Assembly: GCA_040400005.1 (NCBI GenBank)
Contig: JBBARC010000002.1
Coordinates: forward strand, 62,001-126,000
From: JBBARC01 sp040400005
Lineage (GTDB): Bacteria > Pseudomonadota > Alphaproteobacteria > Acetobacterales > Acetobacteraceae
Reading direction: 5' to 3'
DNA length: 64,000 nucleotides
Shown in pieces: positions 28,062-36,235 of this stretch (position 1 is the first letter of the stretch; the number at the start of each line of letters is the position of its first letter). The position numbers and the translations under genes were made by a program. The notes under the pieces were generated by a model. It searched no databases and was not told the origin of the DNA. It saw only the letters and a list, made by a program, of their open reading frames with translations.

Positions 28062-29696
28062 ATGCACGCCAACTTGCGCAACACCACGGCCGGCGTTTGC
28101 GGCACCTTGCTCGCAATGCTGGCGCCCGCCGCCCACGCCGCCCCGCGCGCGACAATGGCAACCCAGATCCCGGCACTTGTCGCCCAAGGCAACGCCGCCT
28201 TTGCCGCCAGCGCGGCCGCAGATGCCCCCATGCACCTGGCAATTTCGCTGCCGCTGCGCAACATGGCCGCCCTCGATGCCCTGCAACAGGATATCAGCAA
28301 CCCGGCGAGCCCGAATTTCCGCCACTATATCTCGGCCGCCGATTTTGCTACGCGCTTTGGTCCAAGCGGCGCCGATTACGAAGCGGCGGCGGATTTCTTC
28401 GAGGCCCAGGGCCTGACCGTTAGCGGCCGCAGCGCCAACCGTGTGTTGCTAGATATCGATGGCCGCACCGCCGACGTTGAACGTGTGTTTCATGTAAAAA
28501 TCGGGATGTATCGCCACCCCACCGAACAGCGCCTGTTTATGGCCCCCGATCGTGCGCCAACGCTGGATTTGGCGGTGCCCGTGCAACAGGTGATCGGGCT
28601 TGATGATTTTGTCCGCCCGCATGCAAAATTTGTTCGTGGCAACCAGCGCCCGCGCGCCGGCGGGAAGATCGGGTCTGGCCCCAACGGCCAGTTTACCGGC
28701 AACGACATGCGCAAAGCCTATTACCCCACCGGCACACTGACCGGCGCTGGCCAATCGATCGCGTTGTTTGAATTCGCCGGCTACAACATTGCTGACGTGA
28801 ACAAGTTTTTCGCCAATGGTTACGGCCCGGCCAACACCGTGCCGGTGATCGGCGTTAAAACCGATAAAAAACCGCTTACCTGCACGGGCACGTGTGATGA
28901 TGGCGAACAGGTGCTGGATATCGAATACGCCATATCGCTGGCCCCCGGCCTTGCCAGCGTGCGGGTTTATGTTGGCAGCATTGCCGAAGATATTCTCAAT
29001 GCCATGGCCACCGACAATATCAGCAAAATCATTAGCAGCTCGTGGGGCTGGAGCGAGAATTTCGCCACCGACGATGCTATTTTCAAAGAATACGCGGTGC
29101 AGGGCCAAACCAACCTGACCGCCAGCGGCGATAATTCGTCGCTTGCCGCCAGCGGCCCGTGGCCGGAAGAAGATGCCAACATCGTGGCGGTTGGTGGCAC
29201 CGATGTATCAACGCTCACCCCCGGCGGGGTATGGTCCGGCGAAACCGGGTGGAGCGGTAGTGCTGGCGGCCCGTCGCTTGACGCGACCATTGCCATCACC
29301 CCGTACCAGGCGCTGGTTTCCAAAAACACGCTGGGGGCTTCAACGACTCGCCGCAACGTGCCGGATATTGCGTTAAATTCGGATACCGACATGGAAATTT
29401 GCGCCAACGGCACGTGCAGCGGCGGCACCGGCGGCACCAGTTTTGCAAGCCCGATGTGGGCCGGCATTATTGCCATGGCTAACCAGCAGGCGGTGGCTGC
29501 CGGCAAGCCGGTGGTGGGCTTTATCAACCCCACCGTTTACGCGCTGGCGGCTGGCACCACTTACAAAAATCTATTTCATGATGTGCGGATTGGCAAAAGT
29601 GGCAAGTTCAGTGCTGGCATTGGCTACGATCTGGTGACCGGTGTTGGCAGCCCCAAAGGCCAGGCGTTTATCAACGCGCTGATCGCCGGGCATTAA
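28062..29696 (+). CDS. S53 sedolisin/kumamolisin-type protease
   Basis: A 544-residue exported pre-proenzyme with GGAG ten bases upstream of the ATG. The signal peptide is VCGTLLAMLAPAAHA. The pro-kumamolisin activation domain (about 55-190) has NPASPNFRHYISAADFATRFG. The catalytic domain has all key residues: Glu282 and Asp286 in GEQVLDIEYA, oxyanion Asp357 in ASGDNS, and Ser460 in GGTSFASPMWAG. Near the end, FHDVRIGKSG... and GIGYDLVTGVGSP resemble the Ca-binding region. These are acid-active secreted endopeptidases, which hints at an acidic habitat or protein scavenging. Confidence 0.95.
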   Translation: MHANLRNTTAGVCGTLLAMLAPAAHAAPRATMATQIPALVAQGNAAFAASAAADAPMHLAISLPLRNMAALDALQQDISNPASPNFRHYISAADFATRFGPSGADYEAAADFFEAQGLTVSGRSANRVLLDIDGRTADVERVFHVKIGMYRHPTEQRLFMAPDRAPTLDLAVPVQQVIGLDDFVRPHAKFVRGNQRPRAGGKIGSGPNGQFTGNDMRKAYYPTGTLTGAGQSIALFEFAGYNIADVNKFFANGYGPANTVPVIGVKTDKKPLTCTGTCDDGEQVLDIEYAISLAPGLASVRVYVGSIAEDILNAMATDNISKIISSSWGWSENFATDDAIFKEYAVQGQTNLTASGDNSSLAASGPWPEEDANIVAVGGTDVSTLTPGGVWSGETGWSGSAGGPSLDATIAITPYQALVSKNTLGASTTRRNVPDIALNSDTDMEICANGTCSGGTGGTSFASPMWAGIIAMANQQAVAAGKPVVGFINPTVYALAAGTTYKNLFHDVRIGKSGKFSAGIGYDLVTGVGSPKGQAFINALIAGH

Positions 29697-29707
29697 ACCA
29701 AACCAAC

Positions 29708-29733
29708 CGCCGCGCGGAAAAATTCGCGCGGCG
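29708..29733 (+). terminator. terminator hairpin after the S53 protease
   Basis: A CGCCGCGCG / CGCGCGGCG 9-bp perfect stem with an 8-nt loop, followed by TATTT, 12 bp after the protease stop. Confidence 0.7.
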
Positions 29734-29888
29734 TATTTGGCCCGGCCCTACCCAGTATGCTTATCCGCGCATGGTGCCTGGCCGGACGCCCCGTGCGTGG
29801 TTTCATTGCGCGCAGACCGCCGCCGCGCTGTGTGCAAATTTACCGCACAGTTTTCGCCAAAAGGCGCTGCTGATGTGAAAGGGTGCGG

Positions 29889-29963
29889 TGGTGGGCACGG
29901 AGGGGGTCGAACCCTCGGCCATTCGATTAAAAGTCGAATGCTCTACCACTGAGCTACGTGCCC
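29889..29963 (-). tRNA. tRNA-Lys (anticodon TTT)
   Basis: On the minus strand the acceptor GGGCACG pairs with CGTGCCC, followed by A and an encoded CCA. The D arm is GCTCAGTGGTAGAGC, the anticodon loop CTTTTAA is closed by TTCGA/TCGAA, and the T arm is GAGGGTTCGACCCCCTC. 75 nt including CCA. Confidence 0.97.
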
Positions 29964-30025
29964 GCACCGGCGGTCTTCTAGCCGGTTTTGCTCATCAGTC
30001 AAACGGGGTGCTAGTAGCGTCCGCC

Positions 30026-31009
30026 ATGCACCAGCCGAGCCAACCCCCGCACGATCAGCCCCCCTACCACTCCGCCTATGGTGGCCTGTGGATCGATCGC
30101 CCCGATTGGCCGCAAACCCTGGCAGCCCGTCTCGCTGCGGGCGCGATTACCCCGGCCTGTGCTGCCCTGGTCGAAGGTTTTGTGCGCGATGGCTTTGTTA
30201 TTCTGAACAACGCAGCCCGCCCCGGCGCGGTTGATGCCTTTCAGGCGCAGATCAACCATGCATTTCGCGAGGGCCGCCCTGATGTGCTGTATCAACACCA
30301 CGGGTCAACCCACAACCACGCCCTGACCAAGCCGGTGAACCGGCTAGGCACCCGCGTGGTCGATAGTTTTGTACCCCTGCCCCAGGCGCTCGACCTGTTC
30401 GCAAGCCCTGCCCTGCTGAGCTTTCTGTCGGCAATCTTTGCCGCCCCGCCGCTGCTGTTTCAAAGCCTCAGTTTCGACCAAGGGTCCCAGCAAGGGCTGC
30501 ACCAGGATACCGCCTATGTGGTGGTGGATCACCCTTTAGAACTGGCCGCCTGCTGGATCGCCCTGCAAGATGTGCAACCAGGGTCGGGCGAGTTAATCTA
30601 TGTACCGGGCAGCCACCGCTTCCCTGATTTTGCCTTTGGCGGGGCCAAAAAACACTGGCTTGCCACCACCGATGGCGACGCCGTGCACGTAGCTTGGTCG
30701 CGCTGGATACACGACGAAGCGGCACAACGCGGCCTAAGCGTGCGGCATTTTCTGCCGCACAAAGGCGATATCCTGATCTGGCATGCCGATTTGGCGCATG
30801 GCGGGGCGGCCGTTGAAAACCCAAACCTGACCCGCCAAAGCCTGGTTGGGCATTTCTGCCCGGCAACCCGCCGCCCGCGCTATTTCGACCACGGCGCCAA
30901 GCGTGACACCACACGCGAGGCTAACGGGCTATTTTATGCCAGCGAGCATTATAATCTGGCTAAGCGCCGGCGGCTTGTTAGGGTTTTGGATCGGTTGCGG
31001 GGGAAGTAA
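30026..31009 (+). CDS. phytanoyl-CoA dioxygenase (PhyH) family protein
   Basis: A 327-residue Fe(II)/2-oxoglutarate oxygenase. The ATG at 30026 is chosen because in-frame sequence further upstream overlaps the tRNA-Lys. The iron ligands are visible: His and Asp in QQGLHQDTAYVVV, and the distal His in WHADLAHGG. The 2-oxoglutarate-binding Arg is probably in NLTRQSLVGHF. CWIALQDVQPGSGELIYVPGSHR is the usual PhyH core. The substrate is unknown, since the family hydroxylates many lipids and metabolites. It is convergent with the cyclophilin gene across a paired repeat. Confidence 0.9.
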   Translation: MHQPSQPPHDQPPYHSAYGGLWIDRPDWPQTLAARLAAGAITPACAALVEGFVRDGFVILNNAARPGAVDAFQAQINHAFREGRPDVLYQHHGSTHNHALTKPVNRLGTRVVDSFVPLPQALDLFASPALLSFLSAIFAAPPLLFQSLSFDQGSQQGLHQDTAYVVVDHPLELAACWIALQDVQPGSGELIYVPGSHRFPDFAFGGAKKHWLATTDGDAVHVAWSRWIHDEAAQRGLSVRHFLPHKGDILIWHADLAHGGAAVENPNLTRQSLVGHFCPATRRPRYFDHGAKRDTTREANGLFYASEHYNLAKRRRLVRVLDRLRGK

Positions 31010-31023
31010 AGGTGAGTAAGAAA

Positions 31024-31148
31024 CTTCTTTTCTGAAGAAAAGAAGCAAAAGACTTTTATGAATTTGGTGCGGCGAACGGGGTGGCAGCGTTACCCCTGAC
31101 CTGCATGATAAAAGTCTTTTTGCTTCTTTTTCTTCAGAAAAAGAAGAC
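31024..31148. repeat. paired palindromic repeat, copy 2
   Basis: Left arm 31024-31060 (CTTTTCTGAAGAAAAG, then AAGCAAAAGACTTTTATG) and right arm 31104-31148 (ATGATAAAAGTCTTTTTGC, CTTTTTCTTCAGAAAAAG). The core between them matches other copies only when reverse-complemented. It fills the convergent spacer between the PhyH and cyclophilin genes. Confidence 0.92.
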
Positions 31149-31156
31149 TCTACCCG

Positions 31157-31657
31157 TTACCCTATCTTAGCACTAACGATCTTATCGGGTGCACTCACCG
31201 AGCCGCTGGACCCGGCGCCGCGTTTGATTTGATCAACGTGATCCATGCCTTCGGTGACTTCGCCCCAAATGGTGTACTGGCCATCCAGGTGCGACGACGG
31301 CGCGAACATGATGAAAAACTGGCTGTTGGCGCTGTTCGGGTCACCGGTGCGGGCGGCGCCCACGGTGCCGCGCAAAAATTTGGCAGTGCGGCTGAATTCA
31401 GCCGGCACATTGCCCAGCTTACTGCCACCGCTGCCGGTGCCGGTGGGGTCGCCACCTTGTGCCATAAAGCCTTCGATCACGCGATGAAACACCGTGCCAT
31501 CATAAAAGCCTTCGCCGGCCAGTTGCTTCACCCGCGCCACGTGCTTGGGCGCCAAATCGGCACGCAGGCGGATCACCACAGTGCCGGTTTTTAGCTCCAG
31601 GTGCAGAAATTCGGGGGGGGTGCCGGTCTGGTTGGTGGGCGTGTCTGATTCGCTCAT
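31157..31657 (-). CDS. cyclophilin-type peptidyl-prolyl isomerase
   Basis: A 166-residue protein from the ATG at 31657 (AAGGGA six bases upstream). A longer frame to 31828 reads through a tandem repeat and is rejected. Typical cyclophilin motifs are FHRVIEGFMAQGGDPTGTG (catalytic Arg in FHRV), NSANSQFFIMFAPSSHLDG and YTIWGEVTEGMDHVD. No signal peptide is present, so it is the cytosolic PpiB-like type that catalyses cis-trans isomerisation of Xaa-Pro bonds. Confidence 0.95.
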   Translation of the reverse strand: MSESDTPTNQTGTPPEFLHLELKTGTVVIRLRADLAPKHVARVKQLAGEGFYDGTVFHRVIEGFMAQGGDPTGTGSGGSKLGNVPAEFSRTAKFLRGTVGAARTGDPNSANSQFFIMFAPSSHLDGQYTIWGEVTEGMDHVDQIKRGAGSSGSVSAPDKIVSAKIG

Positions 31658-31735
31658 AAATCGTCCCTTCGATTGATGCGCCCGGTCTACCAGCGCTGCA
31701 TGATCAGGTCGAGACCGCTTGCCGCGCAGGGACGC

Positions 31736-31807
31736 GCTTGCCCACCCGGCGGGGACCGCTTGCCCACCCGGCGGGGACCGCTTGCCCACCCGGCGGGGAC
31801 CGCTTGC
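31736..31807. repeat. 22-bp tandem repeat, three copies
   Basis: Three perfect units at 31736-31757, 31758-31779 and 31780-31801 (GCTTGCCCACC...GGGGACC) plus a partial fourth. It lies upstream of the cyclophilin gene in a 340-bp divergent spacer that otherwise shows nothing recognisable. Confidence 0.92.
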
Positions 31808-31999
31808 AATGTCATCAAATTGTCGCATTATTGATTTTGAGCGGGTGTTTTGTGACGCGAATGTCGCAAACTGTCCAAAGATATTTGCCGGGCACCGTTA
31901 GGCCGGGCATCGTCGGGGAAATGAAAAACGCGCTTACGCGCCGTGCGGCCAGACAATCTGGCGGTGCGGCGATGGGCGCCAGAAATGGGTTCTGGGCAA

Positions 32000-33556
32000 A
32001 TGTCTACTACACGCGGCCGCTGCACAAATATGGATTATTGCTCCAAGGCGGATAGCCGCCAGGAGCTTGAGGTGCGCTTGGGCGAACCTTTCATCTGCCC
32101 GGAATGCGGCAAGCCACTGAGCGCGCCGGTGGCCGGTGGCAGCGGCGGCACCAACATGGCGCCCATCCTGCTGGGCGGTGGTTTTCTGCTGATTGCCGCC
32201 GCCGGCGGCTTGGCCGCCTGGATGATGTTTGGCCATACCAGGGCACCTGCCCCAACCGTGCCCCCCACGGCGGCAATCGCCCCACCGGCAACCCAGGCGC
32301 CGACCGCCCAAGCGCCCATACCAGCCACATCCGTCGCGATGGCGCCGGCAGCCAGCGCCGACCAGACCGTGCTTCTGCGCCTACGGGGCGATAGCGCATT
32401 GGCCAGCACCCTGGCACCCGCACTTGCCGCCGGCTTTCTCACCTTCAGCGGTGATACCAGCGTCGCCGCGGCCCCGACCGAGGCCGGCGTTATTACCGTC
32501 ACCGGCCTGCGTGGCGGCCGCCAGGAAACCATCAGCATCACCTCCACCAGCACGGAAGACGGCCTGGCTTCCTTGGGCAGCGGCGGCGCCGACGTGGCGC
32601 TGGCCGCGCGCGCCATAACGCCCGCCGAAAAAACCAGCCTGGCCGCGGCCGGCGATCTTACCTCGCCGGCCGCCCAGCACGTGGTTGGGCTCGATGGCGT
32701 CGCGGTGATCGTCGCGCCAGGCAACGACCTGACGTCTGTGTCGGTGGATCAGCTGCGCGCTGTGCTTGATGGCAGCATCAAAGATTGGGGCGACCTTGGC
32801 GGCAACAGCGCCGATCTGCACCTGTTGGGCCATAAGGTGGGCGATATCAGCTTGGCCCCGGCCGCCAACGGTGCGGCTGTTGCGGCCGCCGTGCAAAAAG
32901 ATACTTCAGCCCTGGCGATCGTCGCCCTCAGCGATGTGGGGAGCGCCAAAGCCCTGGCCATTACCGGTAAGGCACAAGCCGTGGCACCGACCAAAGCCAA
33001 TATCACCAGTGGCGAATACCCGCTTAGCCGCAAATTGTATTTCTACACATCGCCCACCAGCCCCAACGTGCTGGTGCAACGATTTGCCGAATTCGCCGCC
33101 TCCAGCGCCGGCCAATTGACCGTGGAACACGCCGGTTTCATCGGCACCGGCGCCAAAGATGTCGTCGCCAGCGCCGCCCCCGGCGCGCCGGCCACCGCCC
33201 AAACGGCCCTCGCCGGCCTGCACAAAATCAACTTCGAAATCCACTTCGATCCCAATTCGACAGTGCCCGACGTGCACGCCATGCGCTTTATCGATGGCCT
33301 GTTTAACCTGCTGGTGTCAGAACATTCGCCGCCCAGCAAAATGGTCGTGGTCGGCTTTGCCGATAGCCAGGGCAGCGAAGCGTCCAATATGGATGTCTCG
33401 AAAAAACGCGCCGATGCGATTGCCGCAATCCTCACCGCCCGCGGCATGACCCCCGGCCGCGTGCAAGCGTTCGGATCACAAAACCCGGTCGCCGATAATG
33501 GCACCGAAGATGGCCGCATCGCTAACCGGCGGGTGGAGATTTATTTGGCGCCGTGA
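32000..33556 (+). CDS. zinc-ribbon / membrane anchor / PstS-like / OmpA fusion protein
   Basis: About 518 residues. The N-terminus is a small Cys-rich domain (CTNMDYCSK ... FICPECGKPL), apparently a zinc ribbon. A single TM helix follows (MAPILLGGGFLLIAAAGGLA) and then a Pro/Ala-rich linker. Next is a phosphate-binding-protein-like domain (GGADVALAARAITPAE, VGLDGVAVIVAPGNDL, YPLSRKLYFYTSP). The end is an OmpA-type peptidoglycan-binding domain (KINFEIHFDPNSTVPD, VVVGFADSQGSEASNMDVSKKRADA, NRRVEIYLAP). The ATG at 32000 is the most likely start. The topology implies a cytosolic ribbon, with the binding and OmpA domains in the periplasm, and a ligand-sensing or cell-wall-anchoring role. No Pst transporter genes are adjacent. 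Confidence 0.85.
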   Translation: MSTTRGRCTNMDYCSKADSRQELEVRLGEPFICPECGKPLSAPVAGGSGGTNMAPILLGGGFLLIAAAGGLAAWMMFGHTRAPAPTVPPTAAIAPPATQAPTAQAPIPATSVAMAPAASADQTVLLRLRGDSALASTLAPALAAGFLTFSGDTSVAAAPTEAGVITVTGLRGGRQETISITSTSTEDGLASLGSGGADVALAARAITPAEKTSLAAAGDLTSPAAQHVVGLDGVAVIVAPGNDLTSVSVDQLRAVLDGSIKDWGDLGGNSADLHLLGHKVGDISLAPAANGAAVAAAVQKDTSALAIVALSDVGSAKALAITGKAQAVAPTKANITSGEYPLSRKLYFYTSPTSPNVLVQRFAEFAASSAGQLTVEHAGFIGTGAKDVVASAAPGAPATAQTALAGLHKINFEIHFDPNSTVPDVHAMRFIDGLFNLLVSEHSPPSKMVVVGFADSQGSEASNMDVSKKRADAIAAILTARGMTPGRVQAFGSQNPVADNGTEDGRIANRRVEIYLAP

Positions 33557-33575
33557 TGCGGGGATTAGGAAAGAA

Positions 33576-33702
33576 CCTTCTTTTCTGAAGAAAAGAAGCA
33601 AAAGACTTTTATGACGCTGGGCCTGGGGCAACGCCGCCACCGAGGTCTACTGGCTCCATTTATAAAAGTCTTTTTGCTTCTTTTTCTTCAGAAAAAGATG
33701 AC
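33576..33702. repeat. paired palindromic repeat, copy 3
   Basis: Left arm 33576-33613, core GACGCTGGGCCTGGGG... CGCCACCGAGG, right arm 33661-33702. The right arm overlaps the 3' end of the membrane-protein gene on the minus strand and supplies its last codons. Confidence 0.92.
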
Positions 33703-34457
33703 TCTTTCTTACGCTTACTCAACACCACACCAGCCACTATAAACACCAGCAAAATGGCCGAAGCGCTAAAGCGGCCGAAGGCTAGGCCGCCGTGTGCCAC
33801 TGGCTTATCGAGCAAATCGCCGAGTGTTGCACCCAACGGGCGGGTGAGAATGAACGCGGCCCAGAACAGGGTTGTGCGTGAAACCGCGGTGAAGCGATAC
33901 AACGCCAGCACGATCACAATCCCTGCACCAAACACCGCGGCGCCACCTTCGTAGCCGAGGCCGCCGGTATCGGCTGCCCAATCGCCCAAGGCAGTGCCCA
34001 GGGTTTGCGAAAACATGATGGCGATCCAGTAGAAAATTTCCACCCGGCGCGATGTGATGTGGCTTGCAGAAATGCTGCCGGCGACACGATACCATATGGC
34101 CAGTGATGCCATCAGTAGCACGAACAAAATCGATGATCCGCCGGTGTAGCCAATGCCGAGCGAGCGATCAGCGAAATCGGCGATGGTTGTGCCGGCTGTG
34201 GTGGTGGCGATGATCACTGCCCAGTAGAGAAACGCGTGAAAATGCTTGGTGCGCACCTGGCAGGCAACGCTTGCCGCAAACAGAGCCAGAAAAATCACGC
34301 TGCTCAGCGCGTAGCCAAGCTGCAGGGTCATGGAAAGCGCATCACCCAGGGTTTCGCCTAAGGTGGTGGCGGCGATTTTTATGATCCAAAACCCCAGCGT
34401 CAGGGCTGGGACTTTGCTTCGCGAGTCGCGGGCGGCGGGCGGCATGTCAGGCGGCAT
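33660..34457 (-). CDS. COG4705-like membrane-anchored protein
   Basis: A 265-residue inner-membrane protein from the ATG at 34457 (a second ATG at 34445 is possible). There are about eight hydrophobic segments. Four internal repeats share a T-x-G-x-x-L/I-G/A-D signature: TTLGETLGDALSM, TTAGTTIADFADR, TLGTALGDWAADTGGLGY and PLGATLGDLLDK. The family is widespread and its function is unknown. The final residues SSFSEEKEAKRLL and the stop are encoded by the right arm of palindromic repeat copy 3, so the natural C-terminus (around VVLSKRKK) was probably replaced by repeat insertion. The start overlaps the end of the DinB gene. Confidence 0.85.
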   Translation of the reverse strand: MPPDMPPAARDSRSKVPALTLGFWIIKIAATTLGETLGDALSMTLQLGYALSSVIFLALFAASVACQVRTKHFHAFLYWAVIIATTTAGTTIADFADRSLGIGYTGGSSILFVLLMASLAIWYRVAGSISASHITSRRVEIFYWIAIMFSQTLGTALGDWAADTGGLGYEGGAAVFGAGIVIVLALYRFTAVSRTTLFWAAFILTRPLGATLGDLLDKPVAHGGLAFGRFSASAILLVFIVAGVVLSKRKKESSFSEEKEAKRLL

Positions 34458-35028
34458 CGACGCTACCGCCCCAGATCGCGTGATCAGCCCAGCCCAGGTC
34501 CGCCATGTCGGTTGCACGCAAGGTGGCGTCGCCCGCGGTAAAAAACTCATCCAGCGGCGGGGGCGTAACATCGGTGCCGGCCAGCATGGCATGGGCCTGG
34601 CCGCGATGGTGAATTTGGTGCTGAAACAGATGCAGCAACAGCCGGTCGCGCGCCTCGATCTGCAGCTGCCCGCCTGGCCGTTGCAGGGTGACGGGGGCTG
34701 CCAGATCGGCGTCGGTTAGGGCGGCGCAATGCCCTATCAGGCGCGCATCAACCCGGCTTTGCTCGTGCTGCAAACTGGCAATATCGCGGCACGGCACGCG
34801 GTTGGCCCAGGCCACCGGCCCCAGCGTGCCGCCTTCCAGCCCATCCACATAAAACCAGTCAACGATCAGATTATGGTTCAACGTTTCGCACAGGCTGGGG
34901 AAGAAACTGGTGCGCACTGCGGTAAAATCGTGCGCGCTTAGCCGCGCGCAGGCGTTCAGCAAGCGGTGATTAGCCCAGGCATTATTATGCGCCATCGCAC
35001 ACAACAAACGGCCAGTATCATGGGGCAT
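34447..35028 (-). CDS. DinB-family protein
   Basis: A 193-residue four-helix-bundle protein. The three metal-ligand histidines of the DinB/YfiT fold are recognisable: one in ETLNHNLIVDWFYVDGL and two in LFQHQIHHRGQAHAML. DinB relatives are putative metal-dependent hydrolases or bacillithiol/mycothiol-type transferases, and the role in alphaproteobacteria is undefined. It precedes and slightly overlaps the COG4705 gene, suggesting co-expression. A bidirectional terminator lies just upstream. Confidence 0.9.
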   Translation of the reverse strand: MPHDTGRLLCAMAHNNAWANHRLLNACARLSAHDFTAVRTSFFPSLCETLNHNLIVDWFYVDGLEGGTLGPVAWANRVPCRDIASLQHEQSRVDARLIGHCAALTDADLAAPVTLQRPGGQLQIEARDRLLLHLFQHQIHHRGQAHAMLAGTDVTPPPLDEFFTAGDATLRATDMADLGWADHAIWGGSVDAA

Positions 35029-35105
35029 GTGAACACCTTATCAGAGGCCAAATTGGCTAAACCCGGCCGCCTGGCGATGTGGCTAGCAATGTGGCTGGCG
35101 GCCAT

Positions 35106-35142
35106 AAAAAACCCCTTCCCAGTAGCCTAGGAAAGGGTTTTT
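35106..35142. terminator. hairpin flanked by A- and T-runs
   Basis: AAAAAACCCCTTCCC and GGAAAGGGTTTTT form an imperfect stem with an A-run on one side and a T-run on the other, as in Rho-independent terminators that work in either direction. It lies 20 bp after the hydrolase stop on the minus strand and upstream of the DinB gene. Confidence 0.75.
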
Positions 35143-35165
35143 CGCACGCGGCTAAACTAAAAAAT

Positions 35166-35945
35166 TTATTTTTTGCCGTACGCTGCCCAAAACGGCCCGC
35201 GCCGGCCAAACGGGGTGAATTGGCCTTCTTTTTGCGCCAAACGATCAGCCACCGCCCACAACACGGCGGGGTTAGCCCCCAGGCCAATGTGGCTGGCGCC
35301 GATCACTTCGATATTTTCCGCATCGTGGCGCACGCGCACCTGGCTGGTGCGCCAGTGCACCACGCCGTCGGTGCGCGAAAAGATCGATGTCGCCGGCACC
35401 GGCATATCGCCCATCAACGCTTCAATATCGGCTGGCACCGCGTGTTCGAGCTGCTCCCCCGATAGCGTGTCATAAAGCCGGCCCACGTTATTGGCGCGAA
35501 AGTCGCGGGCAAACGGGCTGCCCAGCGTTGTGATACTGCGCACGTTTTCGGTCATGTTAAGTGCCAGATCGCGCGCATAGACGCCGCCCAGGCTCCACCC
35601 CACCACCGATACTTTGCGGCCAGATTTATCGGCCAGCGCCTTGACCCGGTCCTGCAATAGCGGGCGCATGCGATACACCCCGCCGAGATTACGCCCCTGG
35701 TTCCAGCCCACAGCATTATGGCCGAGCGCGCGCAGATAGCGACGTAGCAGCTCGGTGGATCGGTCTGAGGCTAAAAACCCAGGCAAAACCAGCACGGTAT
35801 GGCCATCACCACGGGGTGCCGCGGCCAGCAGGGGCAGCGTGCCGATGCCTAAGGCGAGTTCCCCCAGGGCGCGGATTTCGGCGAACAACAAAAAACGGCT
35901 GGGCGGCGGCAGGGCCGTCGCGGCAAAACTGGCAGAAGCGGCCAT
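35166..35945 (-). CDS. alpha/beta hydrolase, lipase/PGAP1-like
   Basis: A 259-residue protein. It has the fold's HTVLVLPGFLASDRSTELLRR oxyanion segment, the nucleophile elbow VVGWSLGGVYARDLA (GxSxG), acid Asp in FSRTDGVVHW and catalytic His in GASHIGLG. The hydrophobic N-terminus is short, so localisation is unclear. Relatives include membrane-associated lipases and esterases; the substrate is unassigned. The downstream hairpin at 35106-35142 probably ends its transcript. Confidence 0.88.
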   Translation of the reverse strand: MAASASFAATALPPPSRFLLFAEIRALGELALGIGTLPLLAAAPRGDGHTVLVLPGFLASDRSTELLRRYLRALGHNAVGWNQGRNLGGVYRMRPLLQDRVKALADKSGRKVSVVGWSLGGVYARDLALNMTENVRSITTLGSPFARDFRANNVGRLYDTLSGEQLEHAVPADIEALMGDMPVPATSIFSRTDGVVHWRTSQVRVRHDAENIEVIGASHIGLGANPAVLWAVADRLAQKEGQFTPFGRRGPFWAAYGKK

Positions 35946-36190
35946 GTAAACTGTGTCTCCAATCCCAAAATCCCGCCGGGTAGCCCCGGTCGGCTCTATT
36001 TTTGGCGCCGATTCGCAAAACTCACGCTACACTTGCGCGCCCGTGTTGCAAGAAAGCTTTCGCCCTTTGCGTTCATCTGGCAACACGGCAGATATACCCA
36101 GCACGCGGGGGCGCAGCTTTGCCTAAGCTGCCGCCCATGCCATCACAGCGTGCCCTAACTTGGTTCGGCTCACCCGATACGGAGGACCTC

Positions 36191-36235
36191 ATGCCTAAAA
36201 ATCGCAATCTCTGCAGCCCCGGCCGTTCGCTGTGA
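36191..36235 (+). CDS. 14-codon leader ORF coupled to the GNAT gene
   Basis: ATG preceded by GGAGG at ideal spacing encodes MPKNRNLCSPGRSL. Its TGA overlaps the GTG start of the acetyltransferase (GTGA). The GNAT gene has no good ribosome site of its own, so this tiny ORF may deliver ribosomes by re-initiation. Whether the peptide itself matters is unknown. Confidence 0.45.
   Translation: MPKNRNLCSPGRSL

Noticed and set aside
27792..28325. N-terminal extension of the methyltransferase frame
   Set aside because: It reads antisense to the S53 protease start and through tandem repeats; the GTG at 27791 has a good ribosome site.
29888..30025. N-terminal extension of the PhyH frame
   Set aside because: It overlaps tRNA-Lys on the other strand.
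31736..31807. CRISPR-like array
   Set aside because: The 22-bp units are contiguous without spacers, so it is a simple tandem repeat. No cas genes are present.
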